DNA from: Albimonas pacifica
GTDB lineage: Bacteria; Pseudomonadota; Alphaproteobacteria; Rhodobacterales; Rhodobacteraceae
Reading direction: 5' to 3'
DNA: 64,000 nucleotides
Assembly: GCF_900113695.1 (NCBI RefSeq)
Contig: NZ_FOQH01000003.1
Span: 372,001 to 436,000 of the forward strand
The translations under genes were made by a program, and so were the position numbers. This document shows, one piece after another, positions 38,444-46,345 of this stretch. Numbering within the stretch: position 1 is the stretch's first letter; each line of letters opens with the position of its first letter. Below the pieces are notes generated by a model. It searched no databases. It saw only the letters and a list, made by a program, of their open reading frames with translations, and was not told where the DNA came from.

Positions 38444-39625
38444 TTACTCGGCGGCGGCGGCGGCTTCCTGGGCGTCGAGGTGGTCGAGCAGGGGCTCGAC
38501 GATCCGGGCGGCGAGCCAGCGCGCGACCGGGGCGGCGACGCCGTCGCCGGCGAGCTTGTAGGCGTCGGTGTAGCGCGCCGGCAGGCGGTAGTCGTCGGGC
38601 AGGCCCATCAGGCGGGCCGCCTCGCGCGCCGAGATCAGGCGGGTGCGCACCCGGCCCGAGGGCTCGACCATCACCAGCGTCTGGCGCGAGGAGCCGCCGG
38701 CGGGCGTGCGCAGGCAGCCGGCGAGGTCGAAGCGGACCTCGGCGCGCTGCACCGTGCCGCCCGCCCCGTCGGGGCGCATGCGGCGGTAGAGCGTGCCGGC
38801 CACCGGGCGGCCGGTGCGGCGCGCTTCCTCTTTCGCCGTCTCGATCCGGGCGAGGTGGCGGGGGGTCATCATCGCCAGCAGCGCCTTGGTCTCGGCGGCG
38901 CTGCGCCACTTGACGCCGGTGGGCCGGTCCTCGACCACGTCGGAGAGCTGGAGGTTGCGCGGCGGCGGCGGCGGCAGGCGCAGGGGGCGGCGGGAGGGGG
39001 CGGCCTCGCCCAGCCGCTCGAGCGCCGTGGCCAGCGCCCGGGGCCGCGCCGGCGTGCCGTCGCCCGGGGTCTGCGCGAGCGCGGCGGGCGGCTCGCCCTT
39101 CCAGGCGACGACGAAGAGGCGCGGGCGGCTTTGCGGAAGGAAGCCGGCGGCGTCGACCACGTGGGCGTCGAAGCGGTAGCCCCCTGCCGCCAGCGCCGCG
39201 CAGAGCGCCGCGAAGTCCTTGTGGCCGGAGGCGGAGGCGAGGCCGACGACGTTCTCGATCACCAGCACCCGGGGCGCGCGGCCCTCCTCGGCCAGACGCT
39301 CGACCAGGAACCAGAAGGCCCAGAAGACGGAGCTGCGGGTCGTGCCGCCGACCCGCATCCCCCGACGCGCGCCGGCGAGCGACAGGTCCTGGCAGGGGAA
39401 GGAGGCCCAGGCGAGGTCCGCCCGGCCGGGGATGTCGGCGGAGGCGACCTTGGCGACGTCCCGCTCGACCAGGTGGTCGTCGCCGAAATTGTCCCGGTAG
39501 GCCGCGCACTTGGCCGCGTCGAAGTCGTTCGCCCACAGGCAGTCCCAGTCCTCGCCCAGGCCCACGCGGGCCATGCCGCCGCCGGCGAAGAACTCCAGGA
39601 ACCGGCGCCGCGGGCGGGAGGTCAC
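38444..39625 (-). CDS. DNA (cytosine-5-)methyltransferase, orphan
   Basis: This 393-residue C5-methyltransferase has the ordered motifs of the family: EFFAGGGMARVGL (SAM binding), SFPCQDLSLAG with catalytic Cys78, ENVVGLASA, QSRPRLFVV, a variable target-recognition region of about 150 residues, and the C-terminal REAARLMGLPDDY. No restriction endonuclease or Vsr gene lies nearby, so it is likely a solitary regulatory or protective enzyme. The start is GTG and overlaps the aminotransferase stop by three bases, so they share a transcript. Confidence 0.94.
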   Translation of the reverse strand: MTSRPRRRFLEFFAGGGMARVGLGEDWDCLWANDFDAAKCAAYRDNFGDDHLVERDVAKVASADIPGRADLAWASFPCQDLSLAGARRGMRVGGTTRSSVFWAFWFLVERLAEEGRAPRVLVIENVVGLASASGHKDFAALCAALAAGGYRFDAHVVDAAGFLPQSRPRLFVVAWKGEPPAALAQTPGDGTPARPRALATALERLGEAAPSRRPLRLPPPPPRNLQLSDVVEDRPTGVKWRSAAETKALLAMMTPRHLARIETAKEEARRTGRPVAGTLYRRMRPDGAGGTVQRAEVRFDLAGCLRTPAGGSSRQTLVMVEPSGRVRTRLISAREAARLMGLPDDYRLPARYTDAYKLAGDGVAAPVARWLAARIVEPLLDHLDAQEAAAAAE

Positions 39626-40854
39626 GCCCGCGCCCCCTGCTCGGCGGTGAAGGCGGCGAGGCGGGCCAGCATCGTGCGCAGGCCCTCGCCGTCGGCGTTG
39701 GCGAAGGCGATGCGGAAGCTCGCCGCCCCGAGCGGGTCGTCGGCGGGGGTGAACATCGTGCCGGGCAGGAGCAGCAGGCTCTGCGCCTCGACCAGGGTCC
39801 TGGCCAGCTCCGCCGAGCTCTGCGCGAACGGGTGGCGGGCCCAGGCGAAATAGGCGCCTGCGCCCATCAGCTCCCAGTCGGGCAGCGCCTGGCGGAACTC
39901 GCCCTCGACCACCGCGCGGCGGGCGAGGATCTCGGCCCGCTGCTCGGCGACGAAGCCCGACAGATGCTGCAGACCGTAGAGGGCCGCGAACTGGCCGAGC
40001 TGCGAGGGGCAGATGGTCACCGTGTCGAGGAACTTCTCGGCCTGGGCGAGGCGCGCGGGCGAGGCGATGGCGGCGCCCACGCGGTGCCCGGTCAGGCGGT
40101 AGGCCTTCGAGAAACTGTAGAGGTGGACGACGGTGTCGCGCCAGTCGGGGTCCTGGAACAGGGAATGCGGCGCGCCCTCGCGGCTGTCGAAGTCGCGGTA
40201 GGTCTCGTCGATCACCAGCATCGCGCCGTGACGGCGGGCGAGCGCGGCGAAGGCCTCGACCACGCCGGCGGGGTATTCAGCGCCGGTGGGGTTGTTGGGG
40301 GTGATCAGGACGATGGCCTTGACGCCGGCCATGCGGGCCTCGGCCTCCTCCAGGATCGGGACCAGGGCGCCGTCGCAGGGGAGCGGGCGCGCCTCGACCC
40401 CGGTGATGTCGAGCCACATCTTGTGGTTGAAGTACCACGGCGTCGGCAGCAGGACCGCGTCGCCGGGGCCGGCGATGGTCGCCATCAGCGCGCAGAAGGC
40501 CTGGTTGCAGCCGGGCGTGACGGCGACGTCCTCGGGCGAGATCGCGCCGCCGTAGGCCGCGGACCATTGCGCGGCGATCTCCTCGCGCAGGGCGGGCAGG
40601 CCGAGGACGGGGCCGTAGAGATGGGCCTGCGGCTCGGAGAGCGCGGCCTCGGCGATGGCCCGGCGCAGCGCCTCGGGCGGCGGGTCCACGGGGGCGGCCT
40701 GGCTGAGGTTCAGCAGCGGACGGTCGGCCGGGAAGCTGCGCCCGGCGATCCAGCGCCGCGCCTCCATCACCGGCGGATCGTAGGCCGCCGCCACCCCGGC
40801 CGCGAGCGGGCCGGGGAACGGGGCGAAGGGCGGGGTCGGGGCGGGCATGGTCAT
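39622..40854 (-). CDS. PLP-dependent class I/II aminotransferase
   Basis: This 410-residue fold-type I aminotransferase shows the Schiff-base lysine Lys250 in YSFSKAYRLTG, ITPNNPTGA, Asp216 in VIDETY and the C-terminal arginine in SFRIAFAN. It transfers an amino group between an amino acid and a 2-oxo acid. The amino acid is not determined by the sequence. Either of two ATGs (40854 or 40848) could be used. The first is given. Its stop overlaps the start of the methyltransferase gene. Confidence 0.92.
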   Translation of the reverse strand: MTMPAPTPPFAPFPGPLAAGVAAAYDPPVMEARRWIAGRSFPADRPLLNLSQAAPVDPPPEALRRAIAEAALSEPQAHLYGPVLGLPALREEIAAQWSAAYGGAISPEDVAVTPGCNQAFCALMATIAGPGDAVLLPTPWYFNHKMWLDITGVEARPLPCDGALVPILEEAEARMAGVKAIVLITPNNPTGAEYPAGVVEAFAALARRHGAMLVIDETYRDFDSREGAPHSLFQDPDWRDTVVHLYSFSKAYRLTGHRVGAAIASPARLAQAEKFLDTVTICPSQLGQFAALYGLQHLSGFVAEQRAEILARRAVVEGEFRQALPDWELMGAGAYFAWARHPFAQSSAELARTLVEAQSLLLLPGTMFTPADDPLGAASFRIAFANADGEGLRTMLARLAAFTAEQGARA

Positions 40855-41092
40855 GGGCGCGACGATAGCCGCGCCGTCGGGGCGGCGGAAGGGGTCGCGG
40901 GCCCGGCGCGGGATGCAAAGCGGCGCAGGGGAGACGGCGCGGGCAGGGGGACGCGCGGGAAGGGAAAAGACGCCGGGGCGGCGGCGCGCGCGGCCCCTGG
41001 GGGAAGCGGGCGGGCGGCGACGGGGGCGGCGACGGGGGCGGCGGACGCGCGGCGCGCGCGGAGGGCGGGGGGCGGACAACGCATGCGACAAC

Positions 41093-41121
41093 TTGATGCT
41101 GTCGCCGGAACCGATTAGGAA
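41093..41121 (+). promoter_or_regulatory. Candidate sigma-70-type promoter
   Basis: TTGATG (41093-41098) and TAGGAA (41116-41121) are separated by exactly 17 bases in the only AT-richer stretch of the 452-base gap. GCAT...ATGC and CGACA...TGTCG dyads overlap the -35. It points to the uncharacterised gene at 41307, giving a leader of about 180 bases. No other gene is seen in the gap. Confidence 0.55.
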
Positions 41122-41306
41122 TCAAGCTCCTGCCACGATCCCGCATCCGCCCAGACCGTCCGCATGGGCGCCTGCCTCCCCCCGGAGCGGCAACCGGCGG
41201 AGCCCCGCCGCCCCAGCACCCCCGGACCCCAGCCCTGACTCATCGAAACCTCACGAGCAGACCCGCCCGCCCCCGGGACTTCGGCGCCAAGCTGCGCCTG
41301 ACCGCG

Positions 41307-42200
41307 ATGCTGCTCGGCTGCGACAGCCAGAAGGCGCTCGCGGCCCTGTTCCGCGAGGCGGATCCCGACACCGATTTCGACGTGGCGCGGTCCTACAAGT
41401 GGATGCAGGGGCGCGCGGCCCCGCGGTCGGCCAAGCTCTATGAGGAGTGGGCGGCGCTGCTCGACGTGGGGCGGCCGGGAAGCTGGCTCGCGGCCTGCGA
41501 CCTGGCGACGTTCGTGGCCACGCTCGAGATCCGTCACGGCGACGCCGCCGCGGGGCTGCGCGCCTCGCTGGGGCTGCCGCCGGACGCCGCCGTCTCGCGC
41601 GAGCCGCGGGCCTTCCTGCCGGGGCGCTTCGCCCTCTACAGCATGGCCCAGTCGCCCTATTACGAGGACAAGCTGATCCGCGCCGACCTTCACCTCGCCC
41701 CGGCGGCGGAGGCGGAGAGCGGCCACCTCGCCCGCGTGCGCGAGAGCTTCGCGGGCGTGGAGGCGGCCTGGTCGGGCGAGATCGAGCGCAACGTGCAGGG
41801 CCTCTCGGGCGAGCTGCGCAGCGAGAGCGACGCCTTCGGGCCGGTCTACCTCGCGCTGGTCACGCCGACCCTGCCGGCGAGCCTGCTGGCCGGCGTCACC
41901 GTGGGGTTCGTGTCGCTGCAGCCGGGCGCGCAGCGGCCCTATGCGGCGCGCATCGCCGCGGTGCGCGTGCCGCCCGCGGCCGGCGAGACCCTGTCGGAGA
42001 GCAACCGCTACATCGACACCGACGCCGAGGTCGCCGCGGACCTGCGCGCGCTGGGCCTGCCGGTCGACCGGGCGCCGGACTTCGTGCCGGACCTGGTGCG
42101 CTGGCTGCGCCGGCCGGTCGCCTCGGACCGCCCGCTGTCGCCAGCGACGGTGACCGACCTGGTCAGCGCGGCCGACCGGATCTGGCTCGCGACGCTCTGA
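41307..42200 (+). CDS. Uncharacterised protein, possibly DNA-binding at its N-terminus
   Basis: This protein has 297 residues from the first ATG. The frame continues upstream without a stop or a standard start codon, reading RDFGAKLRLTAM, which looks like part of the first helix. Translation may begin upstream at a CTG. The N-terminal ~70 residues (LLGCDSQKALAALFREAD, SYKWMQGRAAPRSAKLYEEWAALL) resemble a helix-turn-helix or adaptor fold. The remainder is mixed alpha/beta and unrecognised. It follows a good promoter and stands alone. Confidence 0.7.
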   Translation: MLLGCDSQKALAALFREADPDTDFDVARSYKWMQGRAAPRSAKLYEEWAALLDVGRPGSWLAACDLATFVATLEIRHGDAAAGLRASLGLPPDAAVSREPRAFLPGRFALYSMAQSPYYEDKLIRADLHLAPAAEAESGHLARVRESFAGVEAAWSGEIERNVQGLSGELRSESDAFGPVYLALVTPTLPASLLAGVTVGFVSLQPGAQRPYAARIAAVRVPPAAGETLSESNRYIDTDAEVAADLRALGLPVDRAPDFVPDLVRWLRRPVASDRPLSPATVTDLVSAADRIWLATL

Positions 42201-42642
42201 GCCCGCGCGCCCCGGGCGCAGGCTGCGCGGCCCTCGCCGGGGCGGCCGGGTTTCCTGCGAATTCCAACGGCTTCCAAATATCCCGCCCCGCGGGACAAAC
42301 ATGCTCGTTGAGCGGCGGCGGCGGGCGACGGCATCCTTGCGTCAACGGGCTCCGGCGCAGACGGAGACCCGGGCGGAACAGGATCGGGGCGACCGGGGCG
42401 GCGAGACCAGCCATGCCGGCCCGACACCCGGATGCGAGGCGGCCCGGTCCCGGGGGGGAAACCGGAGGGCGCCGCACCGGGACGTCGCCTCGGGGTGGCG
42501 CGGCGTCCGGCATGACGCACGCGCCACCCAGGACCGCCCCTCGCCCGCGCAGGGCCGGCCCCGCCGGCCGGCGTCGGGCGGGGGCGGCGCCCGGTTCCCG
42601 CGCCGGGTTCCAGCGCCCGGTCCCCGGGTCCGTCCCCCGCGC
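42201..42642. other. Convergent intergenic region, no gene seen
   Basis: These 442 bases separate the uncharacterised gene from the RTX cluster, which ends convergently. I saw no conserved open frame. There are imperfect repeats of GCGCCCGGTTCCC near the RTX side (42575-42625) but no strong hairpin. The base composition is as GC-rich as coding DNA. Confidence 0.5.
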
Positions 42643-44484
42643 TCAGCCGGTTCCGAACAGGAAGTCGCCGGCGTCCAGCTCTTCGGGCGCGACGCCGACC
42701 AGAGCCACCACGTCCGTGCTCAGCCCGTAGGTGACGTAAGTCCGGTCGCCGCGCAGCGACAGCAGGAGCTGGTCGAAGGCGGTCGCGCCGGAGTCGATGC
42801 GGATCCGGTCCACGCCATGCTCGAAGTCGAGGATCGTGTCGGCCCCGGCGCCCATCTCCACGATGAACAGGTCGGCGCCCTCGCCGCCCGTGGCCTCGTT
42901 GTCGCCGACCTCGAGGTGGATCTCGTCGGCGCCGTCGCCGCCGTCGAGCGTGTTGGCGCCGGCGCCGCCGAACAGCAGGTCGTCGGCGTGGCCGCCGTAG
43001 AGCGCGTCCGCGCCCTCGCCGCCGTAGAGCGCGTCCTGCCCCCGGTCGCCGTGCAGCGCGTCGTCGCCCGCGTCGCCGAAGATCGAATCGCGCCCGTTGC
43101 CGCCATAGGCCGCGTCGTCGCCCGCCTCGCCCACGATGCGGTCGTGGCGCTTGCCGCCGTAGAGCACGTCGTCCCCCTCGCCGCCGGCGATCGAATCGCG
43201 CCCGCCGTCGCCGAACACCACGTCGGCCCCGGCGCCGCCCTCGAGCGAGTCGCTGCCCACGTCGCCGTGGATCTCGTCGTCGTCGTCGCCGCCGTAAACC
43301 AGGTCGCCGCCGACACCGCCGTAGATTTCGTCGTCGCCGGCCGCGCCGTAGATCACGTCGACGCCCCTGTTGCCGTAGATCAGGTCGCCGCCGTCGTCGC
43401 CCGACAGCCGGTCGCCGCCGAGCTTGCCGTGGATCTCGTCGTCGCCGTGGCGCCCGCGCAGGCGGTCGTCGCCGCGCCCGCCCCGGATGTCGTCCGCGCC
43501 GCCGCCCCCGATGAAGGTGTCGTCGCCGTCGCTGCCGCGCATCGTGAGCGGGCCGCCCAGGCCCTCGACCTCGAGCACCTCGACGCCGGAGACGTGGTTC
43601 TGCGCGCGGTAGGTCATCGCGCCGCCGGCCAGGGTGATGCTGATCGCGTCGTGGCCCGCCAGCGCGAAGGACGAGGGGCCGAGGATCTCCAGCCCGTCGC
43701 CCTCGAAGACGAACTCCGCGGCCGGCGGCGCCGGGGCCATCGTCAGCTCGATGCCGTCGAAGAACGTGTCGAAGGAGAACTCGGGCGTCGCCAGGCTGTC
43801 GCCCTGCACGATCAGCTTGCGCCCGGTCGTGAGCCGCTCGACGCTTTCGATCCGCCCGAGCACGAGGTACTCGCCGTACGCCGCCTCGACATGGTCGAAG
43901 CCGGCGCCGCCGTAGACGACGTCGGCGTCGGCGTCGAGCACATGGTCGTCGCCGCGGCCGCCATAGACGGTGTCGACGGCGCTGAACACGTCGGCCCCGT
44001 CGCCGCCATAGCCGAGCTCCATGCCCCGGAACTGGTCGTCGCCGTCCTCGCCGTAGCCTTCGGCCAGGGAGATCAGGACGTCGTCCCCGCCGCCGGCGTA
44101 GACGGTGGAGGTGTAGTTCAGCGCGGTCGCGTCGTCCTGGTCGCCCATGTGGAAGACGTTGAACCCGGCGCCGGGCACGCCCGCCATGCGCAGGGGCCCG
44201 GGCGCCTCGTCGAACCAGAAGGTCGAGTTCGACGCGGCGATGTACACGTCGGCGGGGTAATCGAAGGTCGACCCCCGGAAGTCCTGGACCACGCCGTCGC
44301 CCTCGAACCGGTAGCCCGAGAAGCTGTTATTGCCCCCGGCGTCCGGCAGGCCGGTGTCGCCCCAGTCGATCCGGTAGACGGATCCGGCGGGAGGGGTCTG
44401 GTCGCCGGCCACGATGGCCGAGTAGTAGGGCTGGCCGACCGAGTCATTTCCGGTTACGCGAAGTTCAAGCCAGATGGTCGCCAT
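42643..44484 (-). CDS. RTX calcium-binding repeat protein 1
   Basis: This 613-residue protein has a large central/C-terminal array of glycine/aspartate-rich nonapeptides (GGxGxDxLx type, e.g. GGEGADALYGG) that fold into a calcium-bound beta-roll. The tail (DTILDFEHGVDRIRI...VTYG...DFLFGTG) resembles the terminal part of other RTX proteins that carry the type I secretion signal. The first ~130 residues (MATIWLEL..., RIDWGDTGLPD, QDFRGSTF) are a distinct module shared with the two following paralogues, with no recognised catalytic site. No signal peptide or type I secretion genes are nearby. It is the last gene of a three-gene operon. Confidence 0.9.
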   Translation of the reverse strand: MATIWLELRVTGNDSVGQPYYSAIVAGDQTPPAGSVYRIDWGDTGLPDAGGNNSFSGYRFEGDGVVQDFRGSTFDYPADVYIAASNSTFWFDEAPGPLRMAGVPGAGFNVFHMGDQDDATALNYTSTVYAGGGDDVLISLAEGYGEDGDDQFRGMELGYGGDGADVFSAVDTVYGGRGDDHVLDADADVVYGGAGFDHVEAAYGEYLVLGRIESVERLTTGRKLIVQGDSLATPEFSFDTFFDGIELTMAPAPPAAEFVFEGDGLEILGPSSFALAGHDAISITLAGGAMTYRAQNHVSGVEVLEVEGLGGPLTMRGSDGDDTFIGGGGADDIRGGRGDDRLRGRHGDDEIHGKLGGDRLSGDDGGDLIYGNRGVDVIYGAAGDDEIYGGVGGDLVYGGDDDDEIHGDVGSDSLEGGAGADVVFGDGGRDSIAGGEGDDVLYGGKRHDRIVGEAGDDAAYGGNGRDSIFGDAGDDALHGDRGQDALYGGEGADALYGGHADDLLFGGAGANTLDGGDGADEIHLEVGDNEATGGEGADLFIVEMGAGADTILDFEHGVDRIRIDSGATAFDQLLLSLRGDRTYVTYGLSTDVVALVGVAPEELDAGDFLFGTG

Positions 44485-44515
44485 GAGGATGTCTCTCCCT
44501 GAAAAATGAGCCGGT

Positions 44516-46312
44516 TCAGGCGGGCCCGAACAGGAAATCGGAGGCGTCGAGATCCCCCGGCGCCACGCCGACCAGGGCCACCACGTCGGTGGCGAGGCCG
44601 TAGGTCACGTAGGTCCGGTCCCCGCGCAGGGTGATGTCGAGCTGCTCGAAGGAGGTCGCCCCCGAGAGCACCTGGATCCGGTCGAGGTCGACCTCGAAGT
44701 CGAGGATCGTGTCGGCGCCGGCGCCCATCTCCACGATGAACAGGTCGGCGTGCTCGCCGCCGCGCGCGGTGTTCTCGCCGACCTCGAGGTGGATGACGTC
44801 CTCGCCGCGCCCGCCGTAGAGGTCGTTGGTCCCGGCGCCGCCGAACAGCAGGTCGTCGTTGGCGCCGCCGTGGACCGCGTCGTCGCCGGCGCCGCCGTCG
44901 ATCGTGTCGGTCCCGCGGGCGCCGCGCAGCACGTCGTCGTCGCCGTCGCCCTGGATCGTGTCCCGCCCGGCGCCGCCGGAGATGGAGTCCGCCCCCGCCC
45001 CGCCGGTGATCTCGTCGCGGTGCGCGTCGCCGCGGATCAGGTCGTCGCCGCCCTCGCCGGAGATCGAGTCCGAGCCGCGCCCGCCGAACAGGCTGTCGGC
45101 GCCCTCGCCGCCCTCGATCGCGTCGCGGCCCCGCTCGCCATGAGCCACGTCGTCGTCGGCGCCGCCGTAGAGCCGGTCGGACCCGAGGCCGCCGTAGATC
45201 AGGTCGTTCCCGCCCTCGCCGCCCAGCGCGTCCACCTGACGGTTGCCCCGGATCAGGTCGGCGCCGATGCCGCCGAGGATCCGGTCCTCGCCCTGGCCGC
45301 CGCGCAGCAGGTCGTCGCCGTCCCGGCCCTGAAGGTCGTCGTCGCCGCCGCCGCCGTGCAGGTCGTCGTCGCCCAGGTTTCCGACGAAGGTCTCGTCCGC
45401 CGCGCCGCCGCGCATGGTGTCGACGTTCCGGCCGCCCTCGACCGTCAGCCTCTCGACGCCGCCGACGCGGTCCTGGCCGCGGAAGAAGTTGTCGCCGTCG
45501 CCGAACAGCAGGCGCAGGTCGTCATAGCCGGGCACCTTGAAGGCGTCCGGCCCGAGGATGTCGAGGTCCGCGTCGCTGAACAGCAGCTCCGGAACCCGGG
45601 TGCGGGCGTCGAAGAGCAGCTCCACCCCCTCGAAATAGGCGTCGATCGAGAACGGGCCGAAGGAGGTCGCCGCCGAGGTCAGCGTGAGCTCGACATAGGT
45701 GTTGATCCGCTCGACCCCCTCGAGGCGGCCCAGGGTGATGTTCAGGCGGTCGCCGCCGACGATCTCGTCGAAGCCCGCGCCGCCGTAGACGTCGCCCGGG
45801 GACATGCCCAGGAACTGGTCGTCGCCGTCGCCGCCATAGGCCTGCTCGGCGCCGCGGAACCGGTCGTTGCCGTCCCCGCCATAGGCCTCGTCGACGGTGA
45901 ACATCGTGTCGTCGCCGCCGCCGCCGTAGACGGTGGAGGTGTCGTCCAGCGCCACCGTGTCGTCGCCGTCGCCCATGTGGACGGTGTTGCCGCCCGCCTC
46001 GGGCACGCCCGCCAGGCGCAGGGGGCCGGGGACCGCCGCGTCGAACCAGATGGTCGAATCCGTCGCCGCGACGCGCACGTCGGCGGGGTAGGCGAAGGTC
46101 GAGCCGCGGTAGTCCTGGACCACCCCGATGCCTTCGATCCGGTAGCCTAGGAAGATGTCGTCGCCGCCGTCGTCCGGCAGGCCGGTGTCGCCCCAGTCGA
46201 TCCGGAACTCCGAGCCCGGCGGCGGGCTCAGGTCGCCTGCCAGCAGCGCGGAGTACCTGGTTCCGAATTCGCCGGAGGACACTTCGACGAGGTCGAGCCA
46301 GATGGTGGCCAT
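44516..46312 (-). CDS. RTX calcium-binding repeat protein 2
   Basis: This 598-residue paralogue of its neighbours has the same layout: MATIWLDL start, an N-terminal module with RIDWGDTGLPD and QDYRGSTFAYPADV, a short first repeat group, a central non-repeat beta region (ERINTYVELTL... FEGVELLF), a long nonapeptide array and the DTILDFEVDLDRIQV...DFLFGPA tail. ATG 46312 was chosen by alignment with the other two, although a TTG lies six bases upstream. It is 31 bases upstream of gene 1. The middle domain is more divergent than the ends. Confidence 0.9.
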   Translation of the reverse strand: MATIWLDLVEVSSGEFGTRYSALLAGDLSPPPGSEFRIDWGDTGLPDDGGDDIFLGYRIEGIGVVQDYRGSTFAYPADVRVAATDSTIWFDAAVPGPLRLAGVPEAGGNTVHMGDGDDTVALDDTSTVYGGGGDDTMFTVDEAYGGDGNDRFRGAEQAYGGDGDDQFLGMSPGDVYGGAGFDEIVGGDRLNITLGRLEGVERINTYVELTLTSAATSFGPFSIDAYFEGVELLFDARTRVPELLFSDADLDILGPDAFKVPGYDDLRLLFGDGDNFFRGQDRVGGVERLTVEGGRNVDTMRGGAADETFVGNLGDDDLHGGGGDDDLQGRDGDDLLRGGQGEDRILGGIGADLIRGNRQVDALGGEGGNDLIYGGLGSDRLYGGADDDVAHGERGRDAIEGGEGADSLFGGRGSDSISGEGGDDLIRGDAHRDEITGGAGADSISGGAGRDTIQGDGDDDVLRGARGTDTIDGGAGDDAVHGGANDDLLFGGAGTNDLYGGRGEDVIHLEVGENTARGGEHADLFIVEMGAGADTILDFEVDLDRIQVLSGATSFEQLDITLRGDRTYVTYGLATDVVALVGVAPGDLDASDFLFGPA

Positions 46313-46345
46313 GGTCAAGCCTCCCGTGGTGCGCGGCAGGTGCGT

